Part shown: piece after piece, positions 40,040-51,752 of the stretch
Position numbering within the stretch: position 1 is the stretch's first letter
How the letters are laid out: each line of letters begins with the position of its first letter
Assembly: GCA_030142905.1 (NCBI GenBank)
Contig: JASJOG010000017.1
Span: 2,232,001-2,296,000, forward strand
DNA from: Heliopora coerulea
Taxonomy: Eukaryota; Cnidaria; Anthozoa; Scleralcyonacea; Helioporidae
DNA: 64,000 nt
Direction: 5' to 3'
Position numbers and translations under genes: made by a program
The notes under the pieces: generated by a model
What the model was told of the DNA's origin: nothing
What the model saw: only the letters and a program-made list of their open reading frames with translations
The model's database searches: none

Positions 40040-40190
40040 CAAAAACCTCCTTATCCCAAGTTTTAAAACCATTTATATCTGACAAGATAAAACTTTTAAA
40101 AAAACTTTATTTCAATTCTTGACAAAGGGGCAGTGCCCCGAAACGTTGAAATAAAGTTTTTTTAAAAGTTTTATCTTGTCAGATATATAC
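40040..40190. repeat. PLE-type inverted repeat with GAAACG hairpin
   Basis: Arms of about 26 bp (AAAACTTTTAAAAAAACTTT at about 40090 and its inverse at about 40150) flank CTTGACAAAGGGGCAGTGCC and CCGAAACGTTG. This is the degenerate ribozyme-like hairpin common at PLE ends; part of the core (CTGANGA) is not conserved here. Confidence 0.55.
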
Positions 40191-40250
40191 ATGTATATAT
40201 ATATCTATATATATATCTATATATATAAGTAAATACAAAAGATGAAATTT

Positions 40251-40298
40251 TGCTGTCGCTACTCTGAGTTTCACGCGCTCAGGCGATCATCAGGCAAC
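40251..40298 (-). ncRNA. hammerhead ribozyme-like motif (PLE type)
   Basis: Minus strand: GTTGC, then CTGATGA, stem II CGC-CTGA-GCG, then GAAA, stem III ACT-CAG-AGT, cleavage base A, and GCGAC pairing with GTTGC (one G-T). All conserved core bases are present. It lies immediately downstream of the PLE nuclease fragment on the same strand, as in PLE terminal repeats. Confidence 0.65.
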
Positions 40299-40315
40299 TG
40301 ACAGATAAGATTTAA

Positions 40316-41101
40316 TTATTCACATATATACAGGTAACAAAAATTTAAAGGAAGTGTTTGGTTACGTGTCGGCATTTGCTGAATAGTTCGGACCGTCTGT
40401 TCAAAATGTTTTTCCCTTGTCTCTTTAGGATAAGCAACTTTTTCTTTGAGGCATAGGCGACATTTTCTTGAACCTACCTTCCATGATGTAATTAGCTTGA
40501 TGATATCGCACGCGATTGTGTATTTGCGTTTGTTGTCTTTCAGGTTCCAAATGTGTTTTGAAAGCTCGGTTTCGTTTAAGTATTTTTTGTTGTTGAGAGA
40601 TTTGCAGTGATTTCGGTACCTAGTTTTGAAGTCGTTCCCTTTTACGCCTATGTATTTCTTCGTCTCGTTGTTGTCAGTGGTCGTTATCCTTGCCTTGTAA
40701 AGGACGCTGGTTTGCAGGCAAATGCCTTTTACAGGACATTGTTCAGGGTTTCTACAGTTACATAGTCGTGTGTTTTTTGTGTAAGATGGTTTCTCTTGAT
40801 TGTCGTGTCGCTTCAGTATTGTATTGTTGTGCCTTTTAATAAATGTTTCCATGTTTTCGCTGCAGCTGTAACTAACATGGATAGTGTGTCTGTTGAATAG
40901 TTTGTGTAGTTTGTTGTTTGGCGGGAAGTGCTTGTCGATTAGTTGCAAGAAGTCGCGTGCGATGTTAGTTTTGACGTTTTTGCTGTAGGGTGGATTATAC
41001 CAGATTACGTTGCGTTGTCTTCTGCGTTGGGTTTCAGTGTGGATGTTAGGTTCGTGTTTCAGTTGAGTGTTGAAGTTGCTATGCTTCAAGGCGTTGTACA
41101 T
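40316..41101 (-). pseudogene. Penelope-like element protein, linker and GIY-YIG nuclease
   Basis: A 261-codon open frame: RRRQRNVIWYNPPYSKNVKT, FLQLIDKHFPPNNKLHKLFN, a cysteine cluster CNCRNPEQCPVKGICLQ (about 140-158), and nuclease motifs KKYIGVKGNDFKTRYRNHCK with NETELSKHIWNLKD. The reverse transcriptase is missing upstream, so it is 5'-truncated, but this part is intact. A hammerhead-like motif lies just downstream. Confidence 0.88.
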
Positions 41102-41245
41102 ATATATACATATATATATATATGTACTGATATATATAAATATGTATATATGACAACATGAAACTTTTTAAAAACCTTATAAAACTTTATTTCAACGTTT
41201 CGCGGCGCTGACCCTTTGTCAAGGAGGTCAAGGATGTATATATGT
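41102..41245. repeat. (TA)n with PLE-type hairpin on the minus strand
   Basis: TA-rich tracts flank, on the minus strand, CCTTGACAAAGGGTCAGCG and CGAAACGTTGAAATAAAG, a relative of the hairpin at 40117-40150. Confidence 0.55.
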
Positions 41246-41360
41246 ATATATATGGATATAAAATACACAGTCAAATGGAAAATTTTCATGAGAAAAGTAT
41301 GTTCTACAACAGGTATAGAAAACTTTGAGCAGTTCAAAATTCAGATCCTATAATTAAAAA

Positions 41361-42250
41361 TTGGATAAGGTTAACAGCAAAAACAATGCCAAGAACATTT
41401 CTGCACTTCATTTCAGCGCGTTGTACACCACCCTACCACATGCAAATTTAGTCAAAGCATTAAGTGAGATCATTGATTTTCTATTTAAAGGTAGAAGAAA
41501 AACATTTATTTCAGTTAATAAATTTCCTACATACTGGTCAAACATACCATCCGGAATAAACTTTTCAAAATTGTCTCTAAAAGAAGTTGTGAAGCATCTA
41601 ATTGAGAAATGCTATTTTCAAGTGGATACCTTGTGCCTTCTGCAAACAATTGGGTTACCTATGGGTATTGATCGCGCACCATTTTGGGCTAACCTCTATT
41701 TGGCCTGGTACGAGAGCAGTTTTGTTTCAAAAGCTATAAATTCCAATCCAGTTACAGCACGGAAATTGATTGGTTGTTCAAAATTTATCGACGACATGGT
41801 GTGCTTAAAAGATGGATTTGAGTTTGAGAAACACAGATCGAAGATCTATCCAAACGATTTGGAGCTGAAATGTACACTTAGGTACGAGTGCTACATTTCT
41901 TGAACTTGATATCGTGATGCAAAGTAACAATTTTCTGTTTAAGTTGTTTGATAAGAGATATGCTTTTCCATTTTCGATAGTACGTATGCCAGATCTTTCA
42001 AGTAATATTCCTTCCAATATTTTTGTGGTGCAGTATTTTCTTAACTGTTACGGATTGGTAGCGCAACACTGTTATTTAACGATTTTGTACCTAGAACTTC
42101 TCAGTTATATCATAGAATGTGTTTACAAAGAGGATCAAGAGCCAAACTAACCATGCAGATACGAAAAGATATTAGAAAATATCCTGGTGTTTTCGAGAAA
42201 TTTCGCACAACGCCTGAAGATGTAATAAGTAAAATAATAAACCACGATGT
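41361..42250 (+). pseudogene. reverse transcriptase fragment, Penelope-like type
   Basis: The open part (41361-41903) contains FSALYTTLPHANLVKAL (motif A area), IGLPMGIDRAPFWANLYLAW (motif B) and KFIDDMVCL (the YxDD-like catalytic box, here FIDD), then LELDIVMQSNNFLFKLFDKR and FPFSIVRMPDLSSNIPSNI in other frames to about 42030, and a short tail near 42150-42250. This matches a reverse transcriptase family related to PLEs that is frequent in corals and anemones. Broken by frameshifts; 5' end missing. Confidence 0.75.
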
Positions 42251-42594
42251 GTAGGTGGCAATTGATCACTAAGGTATTATGACTATTTTGTCTTTAGACC
42301 CCGAAATAGTCGCCTTGCTAGACAATTGGTGAGCCCTTTGTGGTTTGTTTTTAACTGATAACTTTTCATGATTTTTTGGACAAATGATTGATGTGAACTT
42401 GTGTAAAACTACTAAATAAGTGTTTTCTATTCATTTGCTACTTTGACTATATATATATATATATATCTACACGGCAAATTGCAAAAATAATGGAACAAAA
42501 CATGTCAACCAGCACTCTGGTCCATTATATATCCATATTCGTTCGAAGCTGCACTGATGAGCTGTGGTACAGCGAAACGTACATTTGCAGATTG

Positions 42595-42637
<43 letters not shown>

Positions 42638-44604
42638 TATATATACAAACTGATATAACTTTGAACACAATACAATTTATAAAATGAAAGTCTGGCTCTA
42701 AACATAGAAAGTATTGAAAATAGAACTAATTTATACCACACATAAATGATCTAATTCCGATGTCGAAGGATGTGTTTTCTTCTGTTTCTATAAACATGAT
42801 GGCGGTGATTACTTAAGCCATGTTGGTCACATGATTTTAACTAGTATGAAGCCATACATTAGATGATATCTTCGGTATTTGAAAATTTAATGACGGATTG
42901 ATATTCTGTCTGTTCATTTTAAAATTGAAATAAATTTATATTGGACTGTATGAAAGCTTTGTGCAACTGGAAAATATGCAGCCGAATATGGCAGATTACT
43001 TATATCACTAGCCATGATAACTAAGGAAAAGCACTAAATCGTCTTTGATCTATTTCGACTATAATTGGAGTAATCTTTTGTGATGCAATTACACACTAGC
43101 CATGATAAAACAAAAAGAATCGAAATTTCAAAAAAAATTAGTGCAGTTATTAAAAATAAGTTCGCTAGAATTGGTCCATAATCCATTGCATTTAACACTT
43201 TTTTGAAGTATTATGGCTAAGGTTAAAGAAGTTTTTTATACGATAAACTTTAATCCCTAAAACAGCTTTAGGCTGACTGAAAGTAAAGGTTATTGAAAAC
43301 CTTCAAAATCCCACAACGTACTTCATAAATTGGGTTGCCATAGCAACAGCATAATTCCTTTCCCAAAAGGCTTTTCATTGAAAATTCGGTCGAAGTCTAA
43401 TTTCGTAACCCCAATCTACGTGTCATTTTATTGAGTAGTGACAAATTCATCATCTCCCCTGTCCAGGCTGGATACGGTTAATAAAATTCAAAACATAATG
43501 AAGACAAAGGTTAAAATGACAGTAAATCTCCTTGAAAGTTAAGTCATTGAGGGCCAGAGCTCATCGCTTCGACGAGTAAAATCGTCTGGCGTTAGAGTAA
43601 AATATTAAGGCGTGCTCTTGCCCCTTAATGGGTTAAATATTCACGTTATGATGAAATACTCCATCTGACTATGATGCATGCAATGAAATAAGCCATGTTG
43701 CCCTTAAGAGTAGCTGAAATAGCCACTAAAGACTCGTGATTAGTGACTAAAATAGTCACTAATCACAAATTTGTATCAATATGAGTTGTTTAATTTTTCA
43801 ATGTCATCTCTAATTGGTCATAACAAGGAAATACATGTTAATCAAATACCTGAACATCTACTGTAAACCAACAAACGTGGCTTCGAACACAATCTGCACG
43901 ACCTTTAATAATAATCGAACTTTAAATAGACTATAACTATATATGGCATTCCATAGGACTTCGGGACAGGTTCACGTGGGATGCCTTGATTAATTGGTTG
44001 TAAATATTGTGGAATGACTGACTGTAATCTATATTCTCCAGTAATTTAAATTGAACTTTAACGCTTAAATGAATTCTAATCAGGGGACAAGCTTTTGGAA
44101 TTTTCAGAATGAGAGATAACCATAGCTGAATTAGACTCACACATTATTTGTACAAGTATAAGAGGGATTTTGAAAGCTTGTAAACAGAAAGCATCTTACG
44201 TTCACCGGTAGAAAAATCGCTTATTTTGAGCTAGGACGATCAATTAGGTAAGAAGTGAAACTCAAGTTTTCCCAATAGGCCACTGCGCATGTCTAATACT
44301 GCCTCCTTATATGACCTGTGTGATTATGGCATTTCACAAAGGCACTTCACTTCTTGCATTCCTAGAGTCTTTTGTTTATAGTAGGTGGATATATGGAAAT
44401 TAGTTAACTAGTTTAGTAGTTTACTGAACAAGGTCAAGATGGTAAAGCAATGTAAGTCATCCGTTCGCATGCGTATTTCTTCACACATTGAACCTGCTGT
44501 TGGAGTAATTATTGGTAGATGAAAATAAATCCATTTTTGTCATTTTTTGCAGTGAATGTAGCTAGTTTTGCTTGAACATGGCCGTATACTACCGAAGGTC
44601 TTAG
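42251..44604. other. no gene seen; (TA)n tracts
   Basis: Contains (TA)n at 42441-42466 and 42596-42640. The rest is AT-rich single-copy-looking DNA with no supportable coding region on either strand. Confidence 0.5.
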
Positions 44605-45084
44605 ATGCAGGAGGAATTGTGGGCAGCATTCTCGCCAATGTCTCCTTCTGACAGCCATCTGTTACTGAGTACCCAGAAATGGATGAATTGGAATGTCTAC
44701 ATGCAAAGCAACAATGAAGGCAATGTAAGAGGCTGGAAAGACGACCCTGGTCAACAGGGCCGCTGGAAAATTACTCAAATTGGTTCGACTAACAAGTACC
44801 TATTGAGCCCCAAAGAATGGCCTGACTGGTTCATGTACATGCAAAACAATGTGGAAGGCAATGTCAGGGGCTGGAAAGGAGACCCTGGACCGTAAGGTCA
44901 TTGGATGATCACTGAAAAGGGAACTGTCATTCTTAATGGTAAGAGTATCCCGACGTACGTTTTGTGCACTGAGAAGTGGCCTAGCTGTTACATGTACATG
45001 CAAAATAACGCTTTAGGAAATGTAAAGGGATATGAAGGGGACCCTGGTATTCAGGGCTATTTCATTATGAAAAGTACTGAATGA
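44605..45084 (+). pseudogene. three-module repeat protein relic, one in-frame TAA
   Basis: Three consecutive modules of about 48-50 codons, each ending with a version of YMQNNxxGNVxGWxGDPGxQG and followed by a lysine/threonine strand and W(P/M)xW. The first two modules have DPGQQGRW and DPGP-stop-GHW: the TAA at 44893-44895 stands where the other modules have glutamine (DPGIQGYF in the third). The frame runs from ATG 44605 to TGA 45082-45084 otherwise. The modules may form a beta-trefoil or propeller blade, but no named family is recognised. It could be a processed or intronless host gene relic. Confidence 0.55.
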
Positions 45085-45479
45085 ACAGCGGCTCGATGAA
45101 TTACCGAGCTATTTGCACGTTTAAACTCAAATTCCTCAGTGGATTAGATAAAGTTCGTGTAGGAGGAAACTTTGAAAAGTGTGAAATCTCAATGCCGAAC
45201 AACGCCTATGCATCCCCTAGATTTACAGTAAAGCTAAAATTCCGTCGTCGTTGTCACAAAGCTGTTTAATGAATAAAGTGATTTTTCTTATTTTAACGCA
45301 AAAAATAGCTTAGTATTAATGGTAGCATAATGGTATAATTCAGAAAATTTCAGTGCCTATGCAGACAGAGGTCTAACTTGCAACCTTAACACGGATGATG
45401 AGGCCTGGAAGGTCAAACCGAAAACCCTAAGCACAGATTAAGAGACCCTGCGGCCTTGGGGCCAAACGTAGGGCCTGTT

Positions 45480-45960
45480 TATGTGCCTGAATAGTTGAAT
45501 GGCTTGCTGACGGTTGGCGGGCTGGCGGACGGAGGGAGGGGCAACGGAATGACTGAATCAAGACTGGCTGACATAGTGAATCAAGACTGATCAGCTGAGT
45601 AAGTGACTGATTGACCCATTTAGTTAAGGACTGAATGGATGACCGACTAAGCTACTTAATGACTGATTGACCGACTAACCTGCTGACGGACTACAGATTT
45701 ACTGTCCGTCTGACTGATTGACTGAATGACTCTAGACTAAGTGACTGAGTCAAGAATGGGTGATTGACTTAATTGCTGACAGACTGACTGACTTATGACT
45801 GACTGACTCAAGACTGTGCTACTAACCGACTGAAAGAAGGTAGACCGACCGACAAACTGCGTGAACGTCCAAATGACTAACTGACGGACTGACTGACCGA
45901 CGTACCTACCGAGCTACAGACTGACTCATAATTGACTGGCGGATTCAAGAGGGACAGACG
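45480..45960. repeat. degenerate GACTGA/GACTGACT tandem repeat
   Basis: About 480 bp dominated by GACTGACTGA with variants (GACCGACT, TGATTGAC). The reading frames inside are not genes. Confidence 0.85.
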
Positions 45961-46094
45961 AACTCAGGATGAAGTGCCTGACTCAAGACAAAGTGGTAGA
46001 TTGGCCGACTATCCGATTTGCCTATGGCCTACTCCAATACTGGTCTTTAGGGCAACAGTGCGGGGGGCTTATTGGTCGTCCACGGAGTGCAGTG

Positions 46095-46275
46095 AATATA
46101 TGAGAATGGACTGAGGTAAGTGAATGAAATGGAGTGAATGGAATAGAATTAATGGAATAGAATAAATTGAATGGAATGGAATGAACTAAATAGAATGGAA
46201 TGAACTAAATGGAATGAATGGGATGAAATGGAATGAATTGGATGAAATGGAACAAATCGAACGAATAGGATGAAG
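46095..46275. repeat. degenerate GAATG pentamer tandem repeat
   Basis: Tandem GGAAT/GAATG units with AAC and AAT variants (for example TGGAATGAACTAAATGGAAT). Confidence 0.85.
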
Positions 46276-47745
46276 AAACTTAATTTGAAGTCGTCAAAAC
46301 CCCTGTTGCCCAAAGTAAATTTCACCCGGGCTCCTCCGCTTCAAGTCAACTATCCGGACACCGTGGCAGGCATTCTTTCTTTTATTGACGAAATGGCTCT
46401 TAATATGAAGTGCACTGTGTAGCAAAGGACAAAATACTCATCTTTTATGGCAGAGCTTAGATACATAGTGAAGAAAAATTTGCTTTGCGTGATCTTTTGA
46501 TTCTAAGAGGTGATATTTTTAACAGCAAATAAAAATTAAAAAATTTTCCTCTTCTTAACAATTCTTCTACGACTAATTAAGATCATAATCGGCAATGACT
46601 ATCGGTGCAATATTTGAATTTCTATATCAATTTAAGACCATGGTTTAAAATTTGCAAGTATCTGCCTTATTTGTGGCTGATTTTTTAAAAGTTTCAGTCT
46701 TACATAATCATTGTCAAACCTGGAACATGGTTTGGAAACTACATGAAAACCTTTGCTGTATATGTTTGTTCATGCTTTATGTTGATGCAAATTAGTATAG
46801 TTACGTTGACTGAACTTTCCACACAACAGAAGTCAAAAAATAAATTGCACTGTTTAAATATTTAGATTTAATGCAAAAAAAACCAGATTAATTATTGATA
46901 ATTTGCTTTATCCTTGGATGTTTGGTTGGACAGTATCCTGACAGTTTCTCTCGTTTGGCTATAATCCATGTAGCATTTTGAAAGGCTGACCCTGTAAATG
47001 CTGGTCCTCACACATATAGGTTAGTTACCGTTACCGAGGGAACAAAGTTAAGTTTGCAAAGAATAGAATCGAAATATTTGGCAAAATTAAATAGTAGACC
47101 TTGACTAAAAAACTAACTGAAGAGTGATTCTGATGCTCGACCATGGGCCCAACGAGGGCGGATAGGGGAGGGCGGATTGGGGGGGGGGGCGGATTTGGGA
47201 GGGCGGTTTACCGCCATTTTGGGGGTTAGCTATCAGCTTCGAGGTGTTGAGCTGACTGAAAATGAGCATTTTTTTTCGCCACGTTTTACGTCAATTGTTA
47301 ATATATTGGAGTTTGCACAGAATTTGCAAAAGAATTTATTGCAATATCATTTTCTACTTACGTCTCATGTAGTCAAATTGAAATGCCCTGTGAGACACTG
47401 AAACCGACGTCCAGGACCACATGGGCAGCCTCGTACAGCCGACCTCGACCTTGGAGACTGAAACCGATGTGTAAATTTTCTTTTCTCTTGCGGCCATCTT
47501 GTTGCCTTTCCAAATTTCTATTAAAGAAATTTCATTGTGTGTGTTTTTGTTAGAGTAAGGGGAAACAAAGGCTAAATACGGCATCCCCTTCAAATTCGTA
47601 GTTGCGCCCTCGTGATTGACAATTTTACCAGAAATAGAAAACGCCAATAAGCTCAGGTGTTGTGAATGGGGACATGGGACGAGTTTACAGCGACATTTGT
47701 GTTACAGGAAATGAATTTGGTATCTTGTGACTGAAGCAGTTTAAT
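46276..47745. other. no gene seen; G-rich tract at 47160-47215
   Basis: No supportable gene. 47160-47215 contains a run of ten G and GGGAGGGCGG units that could form a G-quadruplex. Confidence 0.45.
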
Positions 47746-47746
47746 G

Positions 47747-48100
47747 TTTGAGAAACGTGAGAGCTTGGATATATTAAGGTAGATGAACGATCTTTAAGCT
47801 CGATACTCAGAAAATGATATTCTGAGCCCCAGACGGGGATCGAACCCGCAACCTTCTGATGACCGGTGAGACGCTCTAACCATTGAGCTACCGAGACTCA
47901 GATGGTGAGCTAAGGTGCAAATTCGATATATATGTGAGACCTAAGCGGAAGCCACTATGTATTAATAATGATTGAAGCAGTTTTAATGTTTGAGAAACGT
48001 GAGAGCTTGGATCATCAGAAGGTTGGGGTTCGATCCCCGTCTGGGGCTCAGAAATCATTTTCTGAGTATCGAGCTTGAAGATCGTTCATCTACCTCACCG
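47747..48100. repeat. inverted pair of SINE copies
   Basis: The block from 47790 (GTAGATGAACGATCTT) through the tRNA-like head returns in inverse at 48012-48095. A direct repeat TGTTTGAGAAACGTGAGAGC occurs at about 47747 and 47988. So a second, partial copy inserted or duplicated in the opposite orientation. Confidence 0.75.
47824..47899 (-). repeat. tRNA-derived SINE head
   Basis: Minus strand: acceptor-like arms GAGTCTC/GGGGCTC (7 pairs with two G-T), A box TAGCTCAATGGTTAGAGC, B box GGTTCGATCCC and T arm CGGGTTCGATCCCCG. The anticodon arm is imperfect and the loop lacks U33, so it is a SINE promoter head, not a working tRNA gene. Confidence 0.75.
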
Positions 48101-50520
48101 TATCTTGTGATTGTTACTTAAGTCGGCTGACCTATTTGACACACCCTGATCCAGCATCGTAAGTCAGGAGACCGACAAAATGTGAGCCCTCTGACCCTTC
48201 GTTCCTAGTACAGAGAGAGTGGAAAGTAGCCCGATGGACTAAACTTAAGAATTAAAAAGTTTTCTCTTATAAGAAGTTCATGCTATTTGCAAGACAAGAT
48301 AAAACAGTAAAATCGTCAGCTTAATAAGGGTGTCTGGTGTTCCTGTAGTGTAACAAAATGCTTTTGGATACAAAAGTAACGTGCTTTTTTGGAGTAAATG
48401 CCGAGATACCCTGTGATACGAAATTCTTCTGTGGAGAAGTCGGCGCGTTTAACCGATATAGAAGGAACTATACCGTTGACCCTTGACACGATAAACCACA
48501 AAAGATTACAAACTGCTGGCCACGGAAATCTGGTCTTTAAAGGGTAAAAAATGAACCTAACGTAGGGAGGGAAGAAAAACAATACGAAATTTTATTTGGG
48601 GAAATGTACTATAATTAAAGTTTATTTGTTATGTGGAAGGAAGGATGGAAAAGTCAAAAACAGTCATCTACATCATGGGAAGGTCAGTTGACCAGCCATG
48701 TTCGTTTGTTGTGATTAACTCTTGAACGGGTCAATAGTTTGTCAGCTTTTTAGGTCAATCCACTCAGTATGCCATTCTGCGAGTTGTCTACATTATTTAC
48801 CAAAAGAAGTGTCCCACATGAAAGGCAACTGGACTTTCCCGCGAGTATATACCAGCTAAACTGAGACCAACTCCGATGAAAGCCGCAAGAGCGGCCGAAA
48901 ATTCAGATTTTTAATATTTATTATTAATCTGCCCCGTTATGATTTCACCTGTTTTCAGAAGTAGTCAACCTACATGTACTTGACAGGCATTCCAAAATTT
49001 TTGACTTAGCTGACTGTCTCGCTTCGGATAGGCGCTCACAGATTATGTTCATGATCACAAAATGTACACGTTAATTGAAAAGATTAACGAAAATCATCGT
49101 GTATGATACTATAGGATTATACAAAAAATAATAAAGATGTTCAATATTCATCTCTAATCTTAGTGAAATGTACCAAAAAACCTCTGTCGCTAGGGTAGTG
49201 GCAGACAGCTTTTGTTATACATTATTTTCTGCACATAAAAATTCTCTTTATTAAAGGTAATGAACAATGATCGCAAGAATTATCTTTAATAAAGCCCATT
49301 TGTAGACTATGAACTAATTTCAGAACATACAATGGTTGTGAAATTTTGACGTTATAGCGGTTCGCCAAAACCTATTTCGAGTAAAAGTCACAGGGATCGA
49401 GTTTTTCTGTTTTCCAATGATCAACAAAAATCCAAATATTGACATAATCATCTATAACAGGAATGGAACTCTGATTTTACAGGACTGGGGAAACAGTGAA
49501 TCTCTACCAAATTGTAGCTAGTAAACATATAAAATAATCTAATTGGTACACCCATCTTAAAGTAATCAACCAAACATTACCAATGTATAGTTTGAGAGAA
49601 AAGTTTACATACACCTAGATTGAGAGTATTCAACTCACATTTTCGTAACTATGCCGAATTCATAGTACCATACATGTCACGCGGAAGGTCAATTAGAATA
49701 CCTACTTTATTTACATCAGAGGTGATTTTAAAACAATGGCTCAAAGAAAAACGTGTTTTTAGGTTTTATTCACTATAGCTCAAACTCATTAACAATTCAT
49801 GAACAAAACACAAAGGAAATCAGTACCGAGACGTTGTTTGGATATCTGATCTTAATTCGCATAAAATTTCGACAACTTTAAGCCCGATTTTCTATTTAAA
49901 TAAGGATTCATTTGAGATGCAATATCATTCACTCGAAAGTCCTGTTTCATCAGTTATCCAAACACCTTGAAATTGGTTAAAAGAACTCGGCGGTCACCTC
50001 GTTTTTCAACACGCTACTCAATGTTTGAATATCTAATGAAACACTCCTTCTCGTGTATGATATATTACGCCAAAATTCCCGTTGGTCAAAAACTTACATG
50101 CTTTGTAAGTTTTTGGTTGCACTGCCTTTTACTTGTTTAACGTAAATTAAAACACGATTAAGCCGGTTTTCTTTGTTCTCTCCAGGTTTTTATCTGCCTA
50201 ATAAACTTGACAAGAACAATAGAGTATTTTAAAAGATGGCGGCGGCTTTTGAATTGTCGCGGGGGAAATAGGGGTTAATGTACTAATTAGCTGTTTTACA
50301 TAGGTATCTGGAATTAATATATACAGTCCCCGGGACTATATATATAATCCCTGAAACGTCGACTAAAAAATACAAACAACAGAAATAAATATTTAATAAT
50401 ACAAACAACAAAATCACAAAGCAATGGTTCTTAAATTTATTACTCGCTATAGATATTTACAACTCAACAGAATTAACCCTCACTGTTAAACCAGTACCAT
50501 TTAAGAAATCATATGAAGTC
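48101..50520. other. no gene seen
   Basis: About 2.4 kb with no supportable coding region, RNA gene or clear repeat boundary on either strand. Confidence 0.5.
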
Positions 50521-50521
50521 T

Positions 50522-50929
50522 TTAGACGTTAAAATTATTAATGTTCATAATACAGTTTTGAAAAGTAATAACGTTCCCATTGCGACTCGCCATAGGAACT
50601 TCTTTTCCCTTCTTTTCTTCGTTCTGTGGAACACACGACCGTTTCAAACTTGGCATATCTTCACTCCCCATTTTACTCAACCTCTTACCATCATCAAGAG
50701 CATGCGATACCATTGCCTTTTGTTCTTCAGATGGTCGCTGATAGCGGAGCAACGAATCGACTGAACGATGCCCTGTTCTTTCCATTAACATCTTCTCCGG
50801 AATACCCATATCCACACCTCGCGTTGCTGTAGTAGCTCGAAGAGAATGATTAGTTTTGTTTCCCGTTATGTCACAATTTCTACACAATCTTTTCACGGTA
50901 TTTCCCAACGTACTATGTCCGACAGGCAC
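50522..50929 (-). pseudogene. tyrosine recombinase C-terminal fragment (Crypton-like)
   Basis: 135 codons with NHSLRATTATRGVDMGIPEK (HxxR box) and GHRSVDSLLRYQRP (H and catalytic tyrosine). This is the C-terminal half of the Crypton-type/DUF3504 recombinases abundant in cnidarian genomes. The N-terminal half lies upstream on the same strand at 53528-53956. Confidence 0.7.
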
Positions 50930-50970
50930 ATTTAAATATCATGTGGCGCCAGCCTTGTCACTATACTTCG

Positions 50971-51752
50971 CTTTAGACCCCGTTCACACGATACCGGTAC
51001 GAAACTGCACCGGTATCAAAATATCACGGTACGAACCTGTTCACACGATACCGATATAATTTCATGCCGTTTTCCTGTTCCGTTCACACGATGCCGTTAC
51101 GATTACAAGATTTTAAATTATTGCTGACCGTGTTGTCCGCAGTCACTTGCGTGTTGATCAATATGCCAATACGCCTCCGACGAAAAAACAAAAAACATCA
51201 GAGGAATCGATCCGAAATTTTGCTTGGACCGATGAGGAAGTGTCTTGGTCGTATCCAAAATCGCCGTCGTCGTCTCTTTTTCTTTTTTCCTTTGTTTTTG
51301 TTTGTACCAAATTGTAATAAAAATATTAAAAATCGCCGTTTCTTTGTGTAGTCCGTCAGATGTTTTTGTATGAAGATAAATTAAAATGTAACGCACTGCA
51401 CAAACACAAAAGAATCACCAGTAGAACCACCTATTACCTTTGCTAACTTCATTTATATTTTTTTGTTTGTAAATTGCTGCTTTCTCGCTTCATTTAACCG
51501 GTACTTTTTGGCGGCGAGAAACGTTTCGTGAAACCGTGATGAAATTATTACGGTAAGGCGTTCACACGATGCCGGTAGAGGTACAGTTTCATTACGGTTT
51601 CAAATCATTACGGTTAGCATTACGGTTTCAAATCGTTAAGGTTAGTATTACGGTTTCATGTTTTTTCATACCGAAATCGTGTGAACGCAAGGCCTAACCG
51701 TAAAGATTTTGTTACGGTTTCGTTTTGTACCGGCATCATGTGAACTGGGTCC
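50971..51752. mobile_element. non-autonomous inverted-repeat element, GTTCACACGAT ends
   Basis: The left end GACCCCGTTCACACGATACC and the right end (inverse of GGACCCAGTTCACATGATGC) match with a few differences. Internal copies of GTTCACACGATxCCGGTA occur at about 51030, 51085 and 51570. No transposase. The end type resembles Harbinger/ISL2EU families; target duplication unclear (TA-containing). Confidence 0.6.

Noticed and set aside
40067..40185. CRISPR or simple terminator hairpin
   Set aside because: A single inverted repeat with PLE-type core; no array of spaced repeats.
45550..46270. CRISPR-like array
   Set aside because: Units of 4-8 bp in direct tandem without spacers; ordinary microsatellite.
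47824..47899. Functional tRNA gene
   Set aside because: The anticodon arm is mispaired and U33 is missing; an inverted partial copy nearby shows that it is a SINE.
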